Counted from the first letter of the stretch, positions 26,685 through 35,717 are shown. The stretch is DNA of 64,000 nt from Arthrobacter sp. SLBN-112 (GCF_030944625.1 NZ_JAUSXY010000001.1:3162001-3226000), one strand, 5' to 3'. Numbers and translations are program-made. Notes: generated by a model from the sequence alone, not told the origin.

Positions 26685-27589
26685 TGGTCCTGGTGGCAGA
26701 CGATGATCCTGGCTCGCTCCTGGTAGCAAAGGCAGCGGTTGAACGCTCAGGTCATGACTGCCTCACGGCGGGAAACGGCGACGAAGCGTGGGCCATGTAT
26801 CTGAAGCACCAGCCGGACGTGGTGGTCACGGACTGGATGATGCCCGGCCTGGACGGCCTGGCATTGTGCCGCGCCATTCGGGCGCGGGCCGCCGATTTGT
26901 ACACTTATATCGTCCTGCTTACCTCGCAAGGCTCCCGTGGCGACGTCCTCGCCGGGCTTGAGGCGGGGGCAGACGACTATGTCACCAAGCCGCTGGACCC
27001 TTTCGTCCTGCATGCCCGGCTGCTGGTGGCGAGGCGGGTCACCACGTTGCACGCTGACTTGGCGCACTATCGTAAGGTGCTCTCACAGCAGGCCCGGACC
27101 GATCCTCTGACGGGTCTGAACAACAGGTTGAAGCTTAATGAGGACCTGGAACAGTTGCACGCCCGCAGCCAGCGTTACCAGGAGGAGTATTGCCTGGCTA
27201 TGTGCGACGTGGACAATTTCAAAAGCTACAACGACATTTACGGGCATCAGGCAGGCGACATGGCGCTGCGGGCCGTGGGGGCTGTTCTTGCCAAAGCGGC
27301 ACGCAGCAGTGATGGGGTGTACCGGTACGGCGGCGAGGAATTCCTGCTGGTCCTCCCGAAGCAGTCACAACAGGGTGCCAAAGACATGCTGAAACGGGCA
27401 TTGCACGCGGTCCGGACGCTTGACATCATCCACTCGGGGGCTCCGACGGGTCACCTGACAATCAGCGCAGGTATTTCGGCGTTCACACCCGGGCTTCACG
27501 CTGAGGCCGACAGCGTTTTGGGTGAGGCCGACGCGGCTCTCTACGCCGCCAAATCAGCTGGCCGGAACCGGGTGGAGCTGGCTCCGTAA
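26684..27589 (+). CDS. response regulator with GGDEF diguanylate cyclase output
   Basis: A 301-residue protein with an N-terminal receiver (LVADDDPGSLL, phospho-acceptor VVTDWMMPGLDG, Lys in YVTKPLDPF, residues 1-125) and a GGDEF domain (about 135-301). The active site is GGEEF at residues 216-220. An inhibitory-site RxxD (RSSD, 207-210) sits the canonical five residues upstream, so a feedback-inhibited, active diguanylate cyclase is expected. DPLTGLNNR and CDVDNFKSYNDIYGHQAGD carry the substrate and metal contacts. The ATG shares one base with the hybrid kinase stop (TGATG), implying coupled translation and that the kinase controls cyclic-di-GMP synthesis. The receiver is closely similar to that of the gene at 22001. 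Confidence 0.93.
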   Translation: MVLVADDDPGSLLVAKAAVERSGHDCLTAGNGDEAWAMYLKHQPDVVVTDWMMPGLDGLALCRAIRARAADLYTYIVLLTSQGSRGDVLAGLEAGADDYVTKPLDPFVLHARLLVARRVTTLHADLAHYRKVLSQQARTDPLTGLNNRLKLNEDLEQLHARSQRYQEEYCLAMCDVDNFKSYNDIYGHQAGDMALRAVGAVLAKAARSSDGVYRYGGEEFLLVLPKQSQQGAKDMLKRALHAVRTLDIIHSGAPTGHLTISAGISAFTPGLHAEADSVLGEADAALYAAKSAGRNRVELAP

Positions 27590-27631
27590 AGGCGGGGCTG
27601 AGCAGCAGTTGGGGCTCAGCCGACACCGACC

Positions 27632-27922
27632 TTGGAAAGGATGCTGTCACCTTTGGTTCGCATCGACGCCGGACGGGAAGCGATGCGCGAGGCCGACGAA
27701 GAGATCGCCGACGTCGAACGCAGCATTACCGAAGGCCTTGGAGCGGATGGGCCCGCGCACCTGCGGGCCCTCCTCGACCGCCTGAGTGAGTCAGCGGCCC
27801 GGGTCGGCGCGCCACGACACACCGCCACCACGCCCACGGCTTCGTCGGTGCCCACTGGATCGGCCGCCGCGTCGACGCTCAGGCGGGCGTGGCCCCCGCC
27901 CCGGTACGCCCAGGCGGTCTAA
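27632..27922 (+). pseudogene. possible remnant of a MarR-type regulator C-terminus
   Basis: The first 50 residues (GREAMREADEEIADVERSI, then GPAHLRALLDRLSES) resemble the last dimerisation helices of MarR-family regulators. The helix-turn-helix is missing and the remaining residues are unrelated low-complexity sequence. Weak evidence; it could also be chance. Confidence 0.25.
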
Positions 27923-28122
27923 GTGGCTGGTGCCACAACGTCCTCCAGCACTGACCTGTCAAAGAAACGGATCTCGCCCGTTTCCTCGAAGAACACCGGA
28001 ACTACTGACGTGCTCAGGTCTTTGGACGTCTCGTAGACTTCAGGCGCACCCCCATGTTTCCTGGCAATTGTTCCAACCAGCTCGGTACCGCGAACCCGAA
28101 CAGTTCGATACTTGTAGCTCAT
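27919..28122 (-). CDS. small hypothetical protein
   Basis: A 67-residue protein of unknown function. ATG 28122 follows GAAGGGG at good spacing. The sequence begins YKYRTVRVRGTELVGTIARK and ends FFDRSVLEDVVAPAT, an acidic/basic mix with several short beta-like stretches and no signal peptide or membrane segment. The frame is also open further upstream, but those residues are low-complexity and were rejected. It is isolated between a signalling cluster and a LacI operon transcribed away from it. I do not recognise the family. Confidence 0.5.
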   Translation of the reverse strand: MSYKYRTVRVRGTELVGTIARKHGGAPEVYETSKDLSTSVVPVFFEETGEIRFFDRSVLEDVVAPAT

Positions 28123-28398
28123 CGTGACCCCTTCGTCGGCTACGGCACACCCTACTCCTTGAGACTGTCGCTTCGGGAGGTTGGCTCCTACGCCGCCAAC
28201 GCCATTAGCGGCGGCGACGAGGGCGGTGCCGCCCCGGCCCCGGACCGAAAACTTCCCAGAGTGGAGCGGATGGCTCCGAGACGAAGCACATTTTTGCTGC
28301 AAGCCGACGGCTCGTGCAGCAGTCTGGTCCGCCTTCAATCCGTCCGGGACCAGCCATAACCATTCCCTTATCGCGTGTGATCCACTTCATGAAAACCC

Positions 28399-28428
28399 TT
28401 GACAAGCTTGTACAAGCTTTTCCATACT
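28399..28428 (+). promoter_or_regulatory. LacI-operon promoter with embedded 16-bp operator
   Basis: TTGACA at 28399-28404 and CATACT at 28423-28428 make a -35/-10 pair with an 18-base spacer. The spacer contains a perfect 16-bp palindrome, AAGCTTGTACAAGCTT at 28404-28419. A repressor bound there would block polymerase. The LacI gene begins at 28466, so the site probably mediates autoregulation and induction of the whole sugar-acid operon. Confidence 0.75.
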
Positions 28429-28465
28429 GATGAGGCAAGGTTTCAACGAAGCAACTGGAGGACTC

Positions 28466-29455
28466 ATGCCGGCAAAACTCACGGACGTCGCGAAGCTGGC
28501 TGGCGTGTCCCTGGCAACAGCCTCACGTGCGTTTGGCGATCCGGGCCGGCTGGCCGTGGAGACGCGGACCAAAGTTCTCGCGGCCGCAGAGGAACTCGGT
28601 TACGACATTCCTGGTGTCACGGGAAGCCGCACATTCGGTGTTATTGTTCCGGACATCTCCAACGCCGTCTTCGCGGCCCTGATCAAGGCCATCCAGGACC
28701 AGGCCTGGCACGGCAGGCACCGCATGGTCCTGGCTGATACCTCCGAGTCCTCCACCCGGGAACGGAACCACCTGGAGTCTTTTGCTACCGGCGTCGACGG
28801 CATCATCCTCTGCTCCCCCCGCCTGCCTTCGGACCAGATCCACCAGCTGACCGGCAACACACCCCTTGTGGTGATCAACGGTGAAGCAGACCATGCGGCC
28901 CGTGTGCTGATGGAAGCCGGCGAGGGACTTCGCCAGGCTGTGGAACACCTTCACGCGTTGGGCCACCGGAAGCTGGCCTACATTCCGGGTCCGGCGTCCT
29001 CTTGGGCCAACAGCCAGCGCCTCGCCGCAGTCACCCGCCTCTGTGATGAGTGGGGCATCGAACTGGTCACCGTGGGCAACCAGAACGCAACGGTCGACGG
29101 CGGACTGGCCGCCTCCGCGTCGGTGGTCGCCAGCGGTGCCACGGCCGTCATCGCCTACAACGACCTGGTGGCCATCGGCGTGCTCGCGGGCGCGCGGACC
29201 CTCGGCTACCACTGTCCTGAGGACATCAGCGTGGTGGGCATCGATGACCTCGACATCGCCGCTGCCGCGGAGCCCGGTTTGACGTCCGTGCGCGTTCCGA
29301 TTGGCCGAAGCGGCTCCCTGGCCCTCGAACTCCTTCTCGAACAGATCGCCGGCAAACCGAGCGCCACCGAGGCGGTCCACCTCAACTCCCAGCTCATCGT
29401 GCGCGGCTCAACCTTCGCCGCACGCAACGCAGACCATACCCTCCAGGGAAAGTAA
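28466..29455 (+). CDS. LacI-family transcriptional regulator of the sugar-acid operon
   Basis: A 329-residue LacI/GalR protein. The DNA-binding domain is LTDVAKLAGVSLATASRAFGDP, with a hinge helix around RTKVLAAAEELGYDIPG. The ligand domain starts at RTFGVIVPDISNAVFAAL and ends near the EAVHLNSQLIVRGST motif. ATG 28466 follows CTGGAG. It is the first gene of an operon whose next gene starts only two bases later. It likely senses a sugar acid or pathway intermediate (mannonate, KDG or KDPG class). The operator is at 28404-28419. Confidence 0.93.
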   Translation: MPAKLTDVAKLAGVSLATASRAFGDPGRLAVETRTKVLAAAEELGYDIPGVTGSRTFGVIVPDISNAVFAALIKAIQDQAWHGRHRMVLADTSESSTRERNHLESFATGVDGIILCSPRLPSDQIHQLTGNTPLVVINGEADHAARVLMEAGEGLRQAVEHLHALGHRKLAYIPGPASSWANSQRLAAVTRLCDEWGIELVTVGNQNATVDGGLAASASVVASGATAVIAYNDLVAIGVLAGARTLGYHCPEDISVVGIDDLDIAAAAEPGLTSVRVPIGRSGSLALELLLEQIAGKPSATEAVHLNSQLIVRGSTFAARNADHTLQGK

Positions 29456-29457
29456 CC

Positions 29458-30438
29458 ATGAGAATTGTCATCGCAGACCCCAACCTGATGCCGCAACGGG
29501 CCAGCTTCGAAGCAGCCCTGCCGGACGGCACCGTCACCTCCTGGCACGACAGTTGGAACGAACACTCTGTCCTGACAGACCTTAAAGACGCCGACGTTTA
29601 CGTGGGCCCGAAATTCACAGCCGCCATGGGCACCGAGTCGCGGAACCTGAGGCTGATCCACGTCGCCGGGGCCGGCTACGACGGGATCGATGCCGGGGCG
29701 CTGCCGGCAGGGGCCGTCTGCGCCAACACCTTCCACCACGAAGGCTCCATCGCCGAACACATCGCCACCGTCCTGGTAGCACTGCGCCGCAACCTGCTCG
29801 GCCAGGATGCGGCCCTGCGGACCGGCATCTGGTCCTCATCCGTCTACTCCCCCGACATCCGCCAGCCCGAAACACTGCGCGGGGCCATAGTCACCTTCCT
29901 CGGCTTCGGACACATTGGCAGTGCCGCCTGGAACCTGCTGCGGGCGTTCGGCGCGGAAGGCATCGCCATCACCCGCAGCGGATCCGTCAACGCTGATAAG
30001 CATGCGCTGCGTTGGACAGGCACCACCGACCGGCTGGGCGAGGCACTCAGCGAATCCGACGTGCTGGTGGTCAGCATCCCGCTCGACGCCGGGACCACCT
30101 CACTGATCGGTTCGGCCGAACTGGACGACCTCGGGCCCAACGGACAGATCGTCAACGTCGCCCGGGGCCCGGTGGTTGATGAAGCTGCCCTCTACGAGGC
30201 GCTGAAGGACCGCCGGATCGCCGGCGCCGCCATCGACGTCTGGTACCAGTACCCCGGCCCGGACGGACGCGGGGAACCGTCAGCACTGCCCTTCGGCCGC
30301 CTCGACAACATCATCATGACCCCGCACTCCTCCGGCGTCACCGCCGAAACCTTCCGCGGGCGCGCACTCGAAATCGCCGAAAACATCAGCCGCCTGTCAA
30401 ACAACGAACCCCTCAAGAACGTAGTGATTTCCAGATGA
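29458..30438 (+). CDS. D-isomer-specific 2-hydroxyacid dehydrogenase family protein
   Basis: A 326-residue NAD(P)-dependent dehydrogenase. The nucleotide-binding domain has FLGFGHIGSAAW. The catalytic Arg lies in VNVARGPVVDEAAL, and the C-terminal catalytic His in MTPHSSGVTAETF. The acid residue region is IDVWYQYPGPDG...EPSALPFG. Members reduce 2-oxoacids such as glyoxylate, hydroxypyruvate or 2-keto-gluconate. Between LacI and a mannonate dehydratase, a 2-keto sugar-acid reductase is plausible. It overlaps the ManD gene by four bases. The substrate is inference. Confidence 0.88.
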   Translation: MRIVIADPNLMPQRASFEAALPDGTVTSWHDSWNEHSVLTDLKDADVYVGPKFTAAMGTESRNLRLIHVAGAGYDGIDAGALPAGAVCANTFHHEGSIAEHIATVLVALRRNLLGQDAALRTGIWSSSVYSPDIRQPETLRGAIVTFLGFGHIGSAAWNLLRAFGAEGIAITRSGSVNADKHALRWTGTTDRLGEALSESDVLVVSIPLDAGTTSLIGSAELDDLGPNGQIVNVARGPVVDEAALYEALKDRRIAGAAIDVWYQYPGPDGRGEPSALPFGRLDNIIMTPHSSGVTAETFRGRALEIAENISRLSNNEPLKNVVISR

Positions 30439-31652
30439 CCAGCAAGATTGTCGACGTCGACGTCCTCGTCACCAGCCCCAGCCGCAACTTCGTCACCCTC
30501 AAAATCACCACCGACGACGGCATCGTCGGCTGGGGCGATGCCACCCTCAACGGCCGCGAGCTGTCCGTTGCCAGCTACCTCCGCGACCACCTCGCTCCCG
30601 CCCTGCTCGGACGGGACGCCGACCGCATCGAAGACACGTGGCAGTACTTTTACCGGGGCGCCTACTGGCGCCGTGGCCCCGTCACCATGGCAGCCATCGG
30701 CGCGATCGACCTCGCACTTTGGGACATCAAGGGCAAAGCCCTCGGCGTCCCCGTCTACCAACTCCTCGGCGGAGCCGCCAGGGACAAGATACTCACCTAC
30801 ACCCACGCCACCGGCTGGGACATCCCCGAACTCCTCGACTCCATTGACCGCCGCCGCGACCAGGGATTCCGGGCCGTCCGCGCCCAGTCAGGGGTCCCCG
30901 GACTGGACAAGGTCTACGGCGTCACCAAGGGAGCCGCCAGCTATGAACCAGCCGGCCGCGGCGCCGGACCAGTCGAAGAGGACTGGGACACCTCCGCGTA
31001 CCTCCGGCACGCCCCGAAAGTCCTGTCGGCCGTCCGCGATCACGTTGGACCCGAGCTCAAGCTGCTCCACGACGTCCACCACCGGCTCAATCCCACCGAG
31101 GCCGCCCGCCTGGCCCGTTCCTTAGAAGATGTAGACCTGTTCTGGCTCGAAGACGTCACCCCAGCCGAAAACCAGCGTCTCCTGCGCACCCTGCGCCAGC
31201 AAACCACCATCCCGCTGGCCATCGGCGAGGTCTTCAACACCATCTGGGACTGTGAGCACCTCATTACCGAACGCCTCATCGATTTCATCCGTACCGCGGT
31301 CGTCCACGCCGGAGGCATCTCCCACGTCCGCAAGATCCTGGCGCTGGCCGAGGTGTACCAAATCAAGGGAGCCCCACACGGCCCCTCGGATGTCTCCCCC
31401 ATCAACCTGTCCGCCTCGCTGCACCTGGGCCTGGCCACCAGCAACTTCGCGATCCAGGAATACATGGGTTACGACCCGCTGGTTTCGGAGGTTTTCCAGT
31501 CCAGCTTCCGGTTCGAGGACGGCTACCTTCACCCCGGAGACGAACCCGGCCTGGGCGTGCAGGTCAACGAAGAAGCAGCAGCACGCTTCCCGTACAAACA
31601 GGCCTACCTGCCCATCGCCCGTGAGCTCGACGGCTCCATGAAGGACTGGTAG
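30435..31652 (+). CDS. manD: D-mannonate dehydratase-type enolase superfamily protein (ManD)
   Basis: A 405-residue enolase-superfamily enzyme expected to dehydrate D-mannonate (or, in low-efficiency members, D-gluconate) to 2-keto-3-deoxygluconate with Mg2+. The N-terminal capping domain covers residues 1-120. The barrel carries Arg149 and Tyr161, 12 residues apart like the Arg147/Tyr159 dyad described for ManD. LLHDVHHR supplies Asp213 and His215, WLEDV Glu239 and IGEVF Glu265 as metal ligands. The ending GLGVQVNEEAAARFPY is characteristic. It is embedded with an oxidoreductase making D-mannonate and with KDG kinase and KDPG aldolase, which consume its product. Confidence 0.92.
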   Translation: MTSKIVDVDVLVTSPSRNFVTLKITTDDGIVGWGDATLNGRELSVASYLRDHLAPALLGRDADRIEDTWQYFYRGAYWRRGPVTMAAIGAIDLALWDIKGKALGVPVYQLLGGAARDKILTYTHATGWDIPELLDSIDRRRDQGFRAVRAQSGVPGLDKVYGVTKGAASYEPAGRGAGPVEEDWDTSAYLRHAPKVLSAVRDHVGPELKLLHDVHHRLNPTEAARLARSLEDVDLFWLEDVTPAENQRLLRTLRQQTTIPLAIGEVFNTIWDCEHLITERLIDFIRTAVVHAGGISHVRKILALAEVYQIKGAPHGPSDVSPINLSASLHLGLATSNFAIQEYMGYDPLVSEVFQSSFRFEDGYLHPGDEPGLGVQVNEEAAARFPYKQAYLPIARELDGSMKDW

Positions 31653-31654
31653 CC

Positions 31655-33184
31655 ATGACCTCCATTCCCCCGCTGTCCGCGGCCACTCCCGGAATACTGC
31701 GACGGCCGGCAGCACCGGCTCCCGGTATTGTCCACTTGGGCCTCGGCAACTTCCACCGCGCACATCAGGCCGTCTATACCGACGCCGCCGTAGTCGCCCA
31801 CGGCGGTGACTGGGGCATCATCGGTGTTGCCAGCCGCTCCACCACCATCGCGGACGCCATGCATGCCCAGGACATGCTCTACACCGTGGTGGAAATGTCC
31901 CCGGCGGGCGCCACCTACTCGGTGCCCCGAGTGCACACGGATGCCTTCACGGCAGCCACCAATCCACACCGGGTAGTAAAGGCTATCGGCGACGCCGGTA
32001 CCCGGATCGTGTCCCTCACCGTCACCGAGAACGGCTACAACTACACCCCCGCCACCGGCTCTCTGAACTTGAAGGACCCGGCAATCCGGCATGATCTGGC
32101 CCATCCCGACGCACCGCGGACTCCCATCGGTCAGATCGTCCGCGGTTTGCAGCACCGGTCAAGGACCCATGGCGAGCCGGTGACCATCCTCAGCTGCGAC
32201 AACCTGGCCGACAACGGCCATCACACCCAGCGACTGGTCCGTGAATTCGCCTCCGTGCTCCCGCCCGCGGAAGCCGCCGAGGCCCTGGCCTTCATTGACG
32301 GCCGCACCAGCTTCCCTTCCTCCATGGTTGACCGCATCGTGCCTGCCACCACGGACCACTACCGGAGACTGGTCTCCTCCCACCGCGGGTACAACGACCG
32401 GATTCCTGTCCCGGCCGAACCGTTCAGCATGTGGATCATCGAGGACAACTTCATCGCCGGACGGCCTGGCTGGGAGGCCGGCGGGGCGGTGTTCTCCGAC
32501 GAGGTAGGCGGCTATGAGCAGCTGAAAGTCCGGCTGCTCAACGGCACGCACTCACTGATCGCCTACCTCGGAGCCCTTACCGGGGCCATCACCATCCCCG
32601 AATCCGTCTCTTGCCCGTCCATCGAACTGGCTGCCCGCTCCGTGCTGCGCAACGAGTATCTGCCCACCGTCGCGGTGCCACGCGACGTCGACGTGGACGC
32701 CTACGAAGAGGAGCTTTTCACCCGCTGGCGCAACACTGCCCTGGGCCACCGCACCAGCCAGGTGGGATCCGACGGCTCCGTCAAACTCCGCCAACGAATC
32801 CCCCTGCCTGCATTGCAGATGCTCGACGACGGCGGGATGCCCCACCTCCTGGCCCTCACCACCGCCGCGTATCTCGCATGCATCGCCCCGTTGCCAGGCT
32901 TCGATCCCGGACCACACGCCCACGCAATGGAGGACCCGGCCCGCGGGCTGCTGGCCGGCCTCGCAGCAGGATCCCGCTCCGGCCACGACCTCGCCCGCAA
33001 GGTCATCGGCGACCACCACCTCCTCGGCGAGGAACTGGCCGGACGCGACGGGTTCATCCTGCGCACCGGCGAGTTCATCGACATCATTCACACTGCGGGT
33101 CCACTGGCCGCCATCGCCGAAGCCGGAACACCGGATTCCCTCACTCCAGCCCCGTCCCTCCACACCACACGGAGCACGCCATGA
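31655..33184 (+). CDS. mannitol dehydrogenase-family D-mannonate/fructuronate oxidoreductase (UxuB-like)
   Basis: A 509-residue long-chain polyol dehydrogenase. The N-terminal Rossmann block is GIVHLGLGNFHRAHQAVYTD. The catalytic lysine region is EQLKVRLLNGTHSLIAYLG, and the C-terminal helical domain completes the normal length. UxuB reduces D-fructuronate to D-mannonate, and relatives oxidise mannitol or arabitol. Because the next upstream gene is a mannonate dehydratase, the fructuronate/mannonate reaction is the best call. The ATG follows AAGGA at the end of the ManD gene, and the stop overlaps the next ATG by four bases. Confidence 0.88.
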   Translation: MTSIPPLSAATPGILRRPAAPAPGIVHLGLGNFHRAHQAVYTDAAVVAHGGDWGIIGVASRSTTIADAMHAQDMLYTVVEMSPAGATYSVPRVHTDAFTAATNPHRVVKAIGDAGTRIVSLTVTENGYNYTPATGSLNLKDPAIRHDLAHPDAPRTPIGQIVRGLQHRSRTHGEPVTILSCDNLADNGHHTQRLVREFASVLPPAEAAEALAFIDGRTSFPSSMVDRIVPATTDHYRRLVSSHRGYNDRIPVPAEPFSMWIIEDNFIAGRPGWEAGGAVFSDEVGGYEQLKVRLLNGTHSLIAYLGALTGAITIPESVSCPSIELAARSVLRNEYLPTVAVPRDVDVDAYEEELFTRWRNTALGHRTSQVGSDGSVKLRQRIPLPALQMLDDGGMPHLLALTTAAYLACIAPLPGFDPGPHAHAMEDPARGLLAGLAAGSRSGHDLARKVIGDHHLLGEELAGRDGFILRTGEFIDIIHTAGPLAAIAEAGTPDSLTPAPSLHTTRSTP

Positions 33185-34233
33185 CCACCCAAGCCATCCC
33201 CGAAACGAACACGCCCGCGCTTCCCACCGGCACCCAGGCTGCCGTGCTGCACGGCGCCCGCGACCTGCGCATCGAGCACAAGCCACTGGCGCACCTGGGC
33301 CCGAATGACCTTCTGGTCGAAATGCGCTCCGGCGGGATCTGCGGCTCGGACATGCACTACCACGCCGAGGGGCGCAACGGCACCAACGTGCTGGGGCAGC
33401 CCACGGTCCTGGGACACGAAGGCGCCGGAGTTGTCATCGCCGCGGGTGCGCAGGCCACCATCACCAGCGGCACCCCTGTGGTCATCGAACCTGCCCTGCC
33501 CTGCCGGGAATGCGCCACGTGCCTGTCCGGACGCTACAACCTCTGCCCCACCGGAACCTGCTTTGGTTCCCCACCGACCGACGGGCTCTTCGCCCGCCAT
33601 GTGGTGGTCCCCGAAAGCGCCGCGCACCCCTTGCCGGACACCATCCCGGCCGAAATCGGCGCAGCGATCGAACCACTCGCCGTCGCCGTCTGGGCCGTCG
33701 AACGCGCACAGGTCCACAAAGGCCACCGTGTCCTGATCACCGGTGCCGGACCCATCGGCCTCCTCGTCGCCCAGGTCGCGGCAGCCCAAGGCGCCGCCGA
33801 AATCGTGGTGACGGACGTGAACGACGACCGCCTCGCCGTCGCCACCAAATTCGGCGCCACCCGCACCATCAACACCGCCACCACGCCCTTGGACCTTGCG
33901 GGCATGGACCGGCTGATCGAATGCTCGGGGAATTCCCTAGCCCTCGCTGACGGCATCAAGGCTCTGGCACCGGCAACCCGCGCCATCGTGGTCGGCCAGG
34001 CCAAACCCACCGTGGACGGCATCCCGCTCGGATTCCTCCAGCGCTACGAGATCGACCTCGTCACCGCGTTCCGCTACGCCAACGCGTTCCCGACGGCGAT
34101 CCGCCTCGCCGCCTCCGGCGTGGTGGACCTGCAGTCCATCATCACCAGCACCTATCCGCTCGAAGAAGCCGCCGAGGCCCTCACGGCACCGGTGACCGAC
34201 CCGACCAACCTCAAGGTGCTCGTCACCTACTGA
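33181..34233 (+). CDS. zinc-dependent L-idonate/L-gulonate 5-dehydrogenase (MDR alcohol dehydrogenase)
   Basis: A 350-residue medium-chain zinc dehydrogenase. Catalytic zinc ligands lie in GGICGSDMHYH and LGHEGAG. The structural zinc is held by four Cys in CRECATCLSGRYNLC. The NAD-binding site is ITGAGPIGLLVAQVAAA followed by VTDVNDDRLAVA. The length and the DMHYH motif match L-idonate 5-dehydrogenases; RspB-type L-gulonate dehydrogenases belong to the same family. Oxidation of L-gulonate at C5 gives D-fructuronate, the substrate of the upstream UxuB-like enzyme. The ATG 33181 follows GGAG. An upstream in-frame extension to 32611 is a shadow of the previous gene. Confidence 0.9.
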   Translation: MTTQAIPETNTPALPTGTQAAVLHGARDLRIEHKPLAHLGPNDLLVEMRSGGICGSDMHYHAEGRNGTNVLGQPTVLGHEGAGVVIAAGAQATITSGTPVVIEPALPCRECATCLSGRYNLCPTGTCFGSPPTDGLFARHVVVPESAAHPLPDTIPAEIGAAIEPLAVAVWAVERAQVHKGHRVLITGAGPIGLLVAQVAAAQGAAEIVVTDVNDDRLAVATKFGATRTINTATTPLDLAGMDRLIECSGNSLALADGIKALAPATRAIVVGQAKPTVDGIPLGFLQRYEIDLVTAFRYANAFPTAIRLAASGVVDLQSIITSTYPLEEAAEALTAPVTDPTNLKVLVTY

Positions 34234-34282
34234 TTCACCACAGACAGAACACAGCAGGACATCCATTCAAAGGAGTATGGAA

Positions 34283-35677
34283 ATGACTACAGCAGCGCAC
34301 GTCCCACAAGGGAACGTTGACCAAAGCAAAGTCCGGAAGGCCGCCGTCGCCGGCCTCATCGGTACAACCCTCGAGCTGTATGACTTCGTCATCTACGGCA
34401 CCGCCTCCGCCCTCGTCTTCAGCAAACTGTTCTTCCCCAACGTCTCCCCGGCGGCGGCACTGATCGCCAGCTTCACCACCTTCGCCGTGGGATTCCTCTT
34501 CCGCCCCCTCGGCGGCGTCTTCTTCTCCCACTTCGGCGACCGGCTCGGCCGCAAATGGGTCCTGGTGGTCACCCTGCTCCTCATGGGCGGCGCCACCCTT
34601 GCCATCGGCCTGCTGCCTACCTTCGACCAGATCGGCATCTTCGCTCCTGTCCTGCTCTGCGTCTGCCGCGCAGCCCAAGGCTTCGGCGCCGGCGCCGAAC
34701 AGTCCGGCGGCGCCACCCTGCTCACCGAATCCGCCGCCCCCGGCACCCGCGGCAAGCTCGCCTCACTCATCATGGTCGGCGCGGCTGCCGGCACCGCCCT
34801 CGGCGCCCTCGTATGGATCGCGGCCCAGTCCCTCGCCCCGAACGACATGCTGACCTGGGGCTGGCGCCTCGTGTTCCTGTCCAGCATCTTCGTCACCATC
34901 GCCGCCCTGGTCATCCGGCGCAAGCTCGACGAATCCCCCGTCTTCGAAGAAATCAAGCAGGCCCGCACCGTCCCCCCGGCACCGCTGAAGGAAGTCGCCA
35001 AGAACGGCAAGGCCAACGTCCTGCGGGTCATCCTCATGAACCTCGGCGTCAGCACGCAGTCCTACACCATCCAGGTGTTCATGGCCTCCTACCTGATCAC
35101 CGTCGTCGGAACCGATCCCAAGTTCATCCCCCCGGTCCTCCTCATCGGCGCACTCTGCGGCGGCGTCGCAGCCGTATCCTTCGGAATTCTCTCCGACAAG
35201 ATCGGCCGCCGACGCGTCGTCTCTCTCATCACCGGGGCACTGATCCTCTTCCCGGCACCGGCCTTCATGCTCCTCACCACCGGATCCCCCATAGCCATCG
35301 TCCTGGTGATCATCGTGGGCTTCATGCTCGCCTGCCAGGGCGTCGTGGGCGTCCACATGAGCTACTTCCCCGAAATCTTCGGCAGCCGCTACCGCTACGC
35401 CGGCGTCACCCTGGGCCGCGAATTCTCTTCCATCATTGGCGGTGGCGTGGCGCCCATGATCTGCGCCGGACTGCTGGGACTCTTCAGCAACTCCTGGATC
35501 CCTGTCGCCATCTACATGTCGCTGACCATGGTGGTCAGTTTCATCGCCACCCGGCTTACGCCGGAAACACTCAACCGCGACCTCACCGATCCGGAAGATG
35601 CCCGGCACCACAGCGAAATCATGCCCGCCACTGCCAGTGCAGGGACCAACGCAACGGCCGCCCAGCACGCCAAATAA
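34283..35677 (+). CDS. MFS transporter, metabolite:H+ symporter (MHS) family
   Basis: A 464-residue membrane transporter with 12 hydrophobic segments and a cytoplasmic mid-loop (ESPVFEEIKQARTVPPAPLKEV). The motif GDRLGRKWVLVVTLLLMG between helices 2 and 3 and SDKIGRRRVVSL in the second half are MFS signatures. FLFRPLGGVFFSHFGDRLGRK and RAAQGFGAGAEQSGG place it in the MHS group (ShiA/ProP/KgtP-like), which moves small carboxylates with protons. In this operon it should import the sugar acid. I chose ATG 34283 (MTTAAH), seven bases after AAAGGAG. ATG 34277 lies too close to that site. Confidence 0.91.
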   Translation: MTTAAHVPQGNVDQSKVRKAAVAGLIGTTLELYDFVIYGTASALVFSKLFFPNVSPAAALIASFTTFAVGFLFRPLGGVFFSHFGDRLGRKWVLVVTLLLMGGATLAIGLLPTFDQIGIFAPVLLCVCRAAQGFGAGAEQSGGATLLTESAAPGTRGKLASLIMVGAAAGTALGALVWIAAQSLAPNDMLTWGWRLVFLSSIFVTIAALVIRRKLDESPVFEEIKQARTVPPAPLKEVAKNGKANVLRVILMNLGVSTQSYTIQVFMASYLITVVGTDPKFIPPVLLIGALCGGVAAVSFGILSDKIGRRRVVSLITGALILFPAPAFMLLTTGSPIAIVLVIIVGFMLACQGVVGVHMSYFPEIFGSRYRYAGVTLGREFSSIIGGGVAPMICAGLLGLFSNSWIPVAIYMSLTMVVSFIATRLTPETLNRDLTDPEDARHHSEIMPATASAGTNATAAQHAK

Positions 35678-35687
35678 GACCTTGAAC

Positions 35688-35717
35688 GCCCGACGGCGGT
35701 ACGCGCCGCCGTCGGGC
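35688..35717 (+). promoter_or_regulatory. strong intra-operon stem-loop
   Basis: A perfect 12-bp stem, GCCCGACGGCGG / CCGCCGTCGGGC, with the six-base loop TACGCG, lies between the transporter stop and the aldolase start. No T-run follows, so transcription probably reads on. A role in protecting upstream mRNA or lowering downstream expression is likely. Confidence 0.6.

Noticed and set aside
32611-33180. N-terminal extension of the zinc dehydrogenase frame
   Set aside because: It overlaps the mannitol dehydrogenase-family gene and is Arg/Pro-rich. The dehydrogenase starts at 33181 with its own ribosome site.
34555-35685. 376-codon alternative frame inside the MHS transporter
   Set aside because: Arg/His/Pro-rich with no hydrophobic segments. 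The other frame has 12 helices and MFS signatures.
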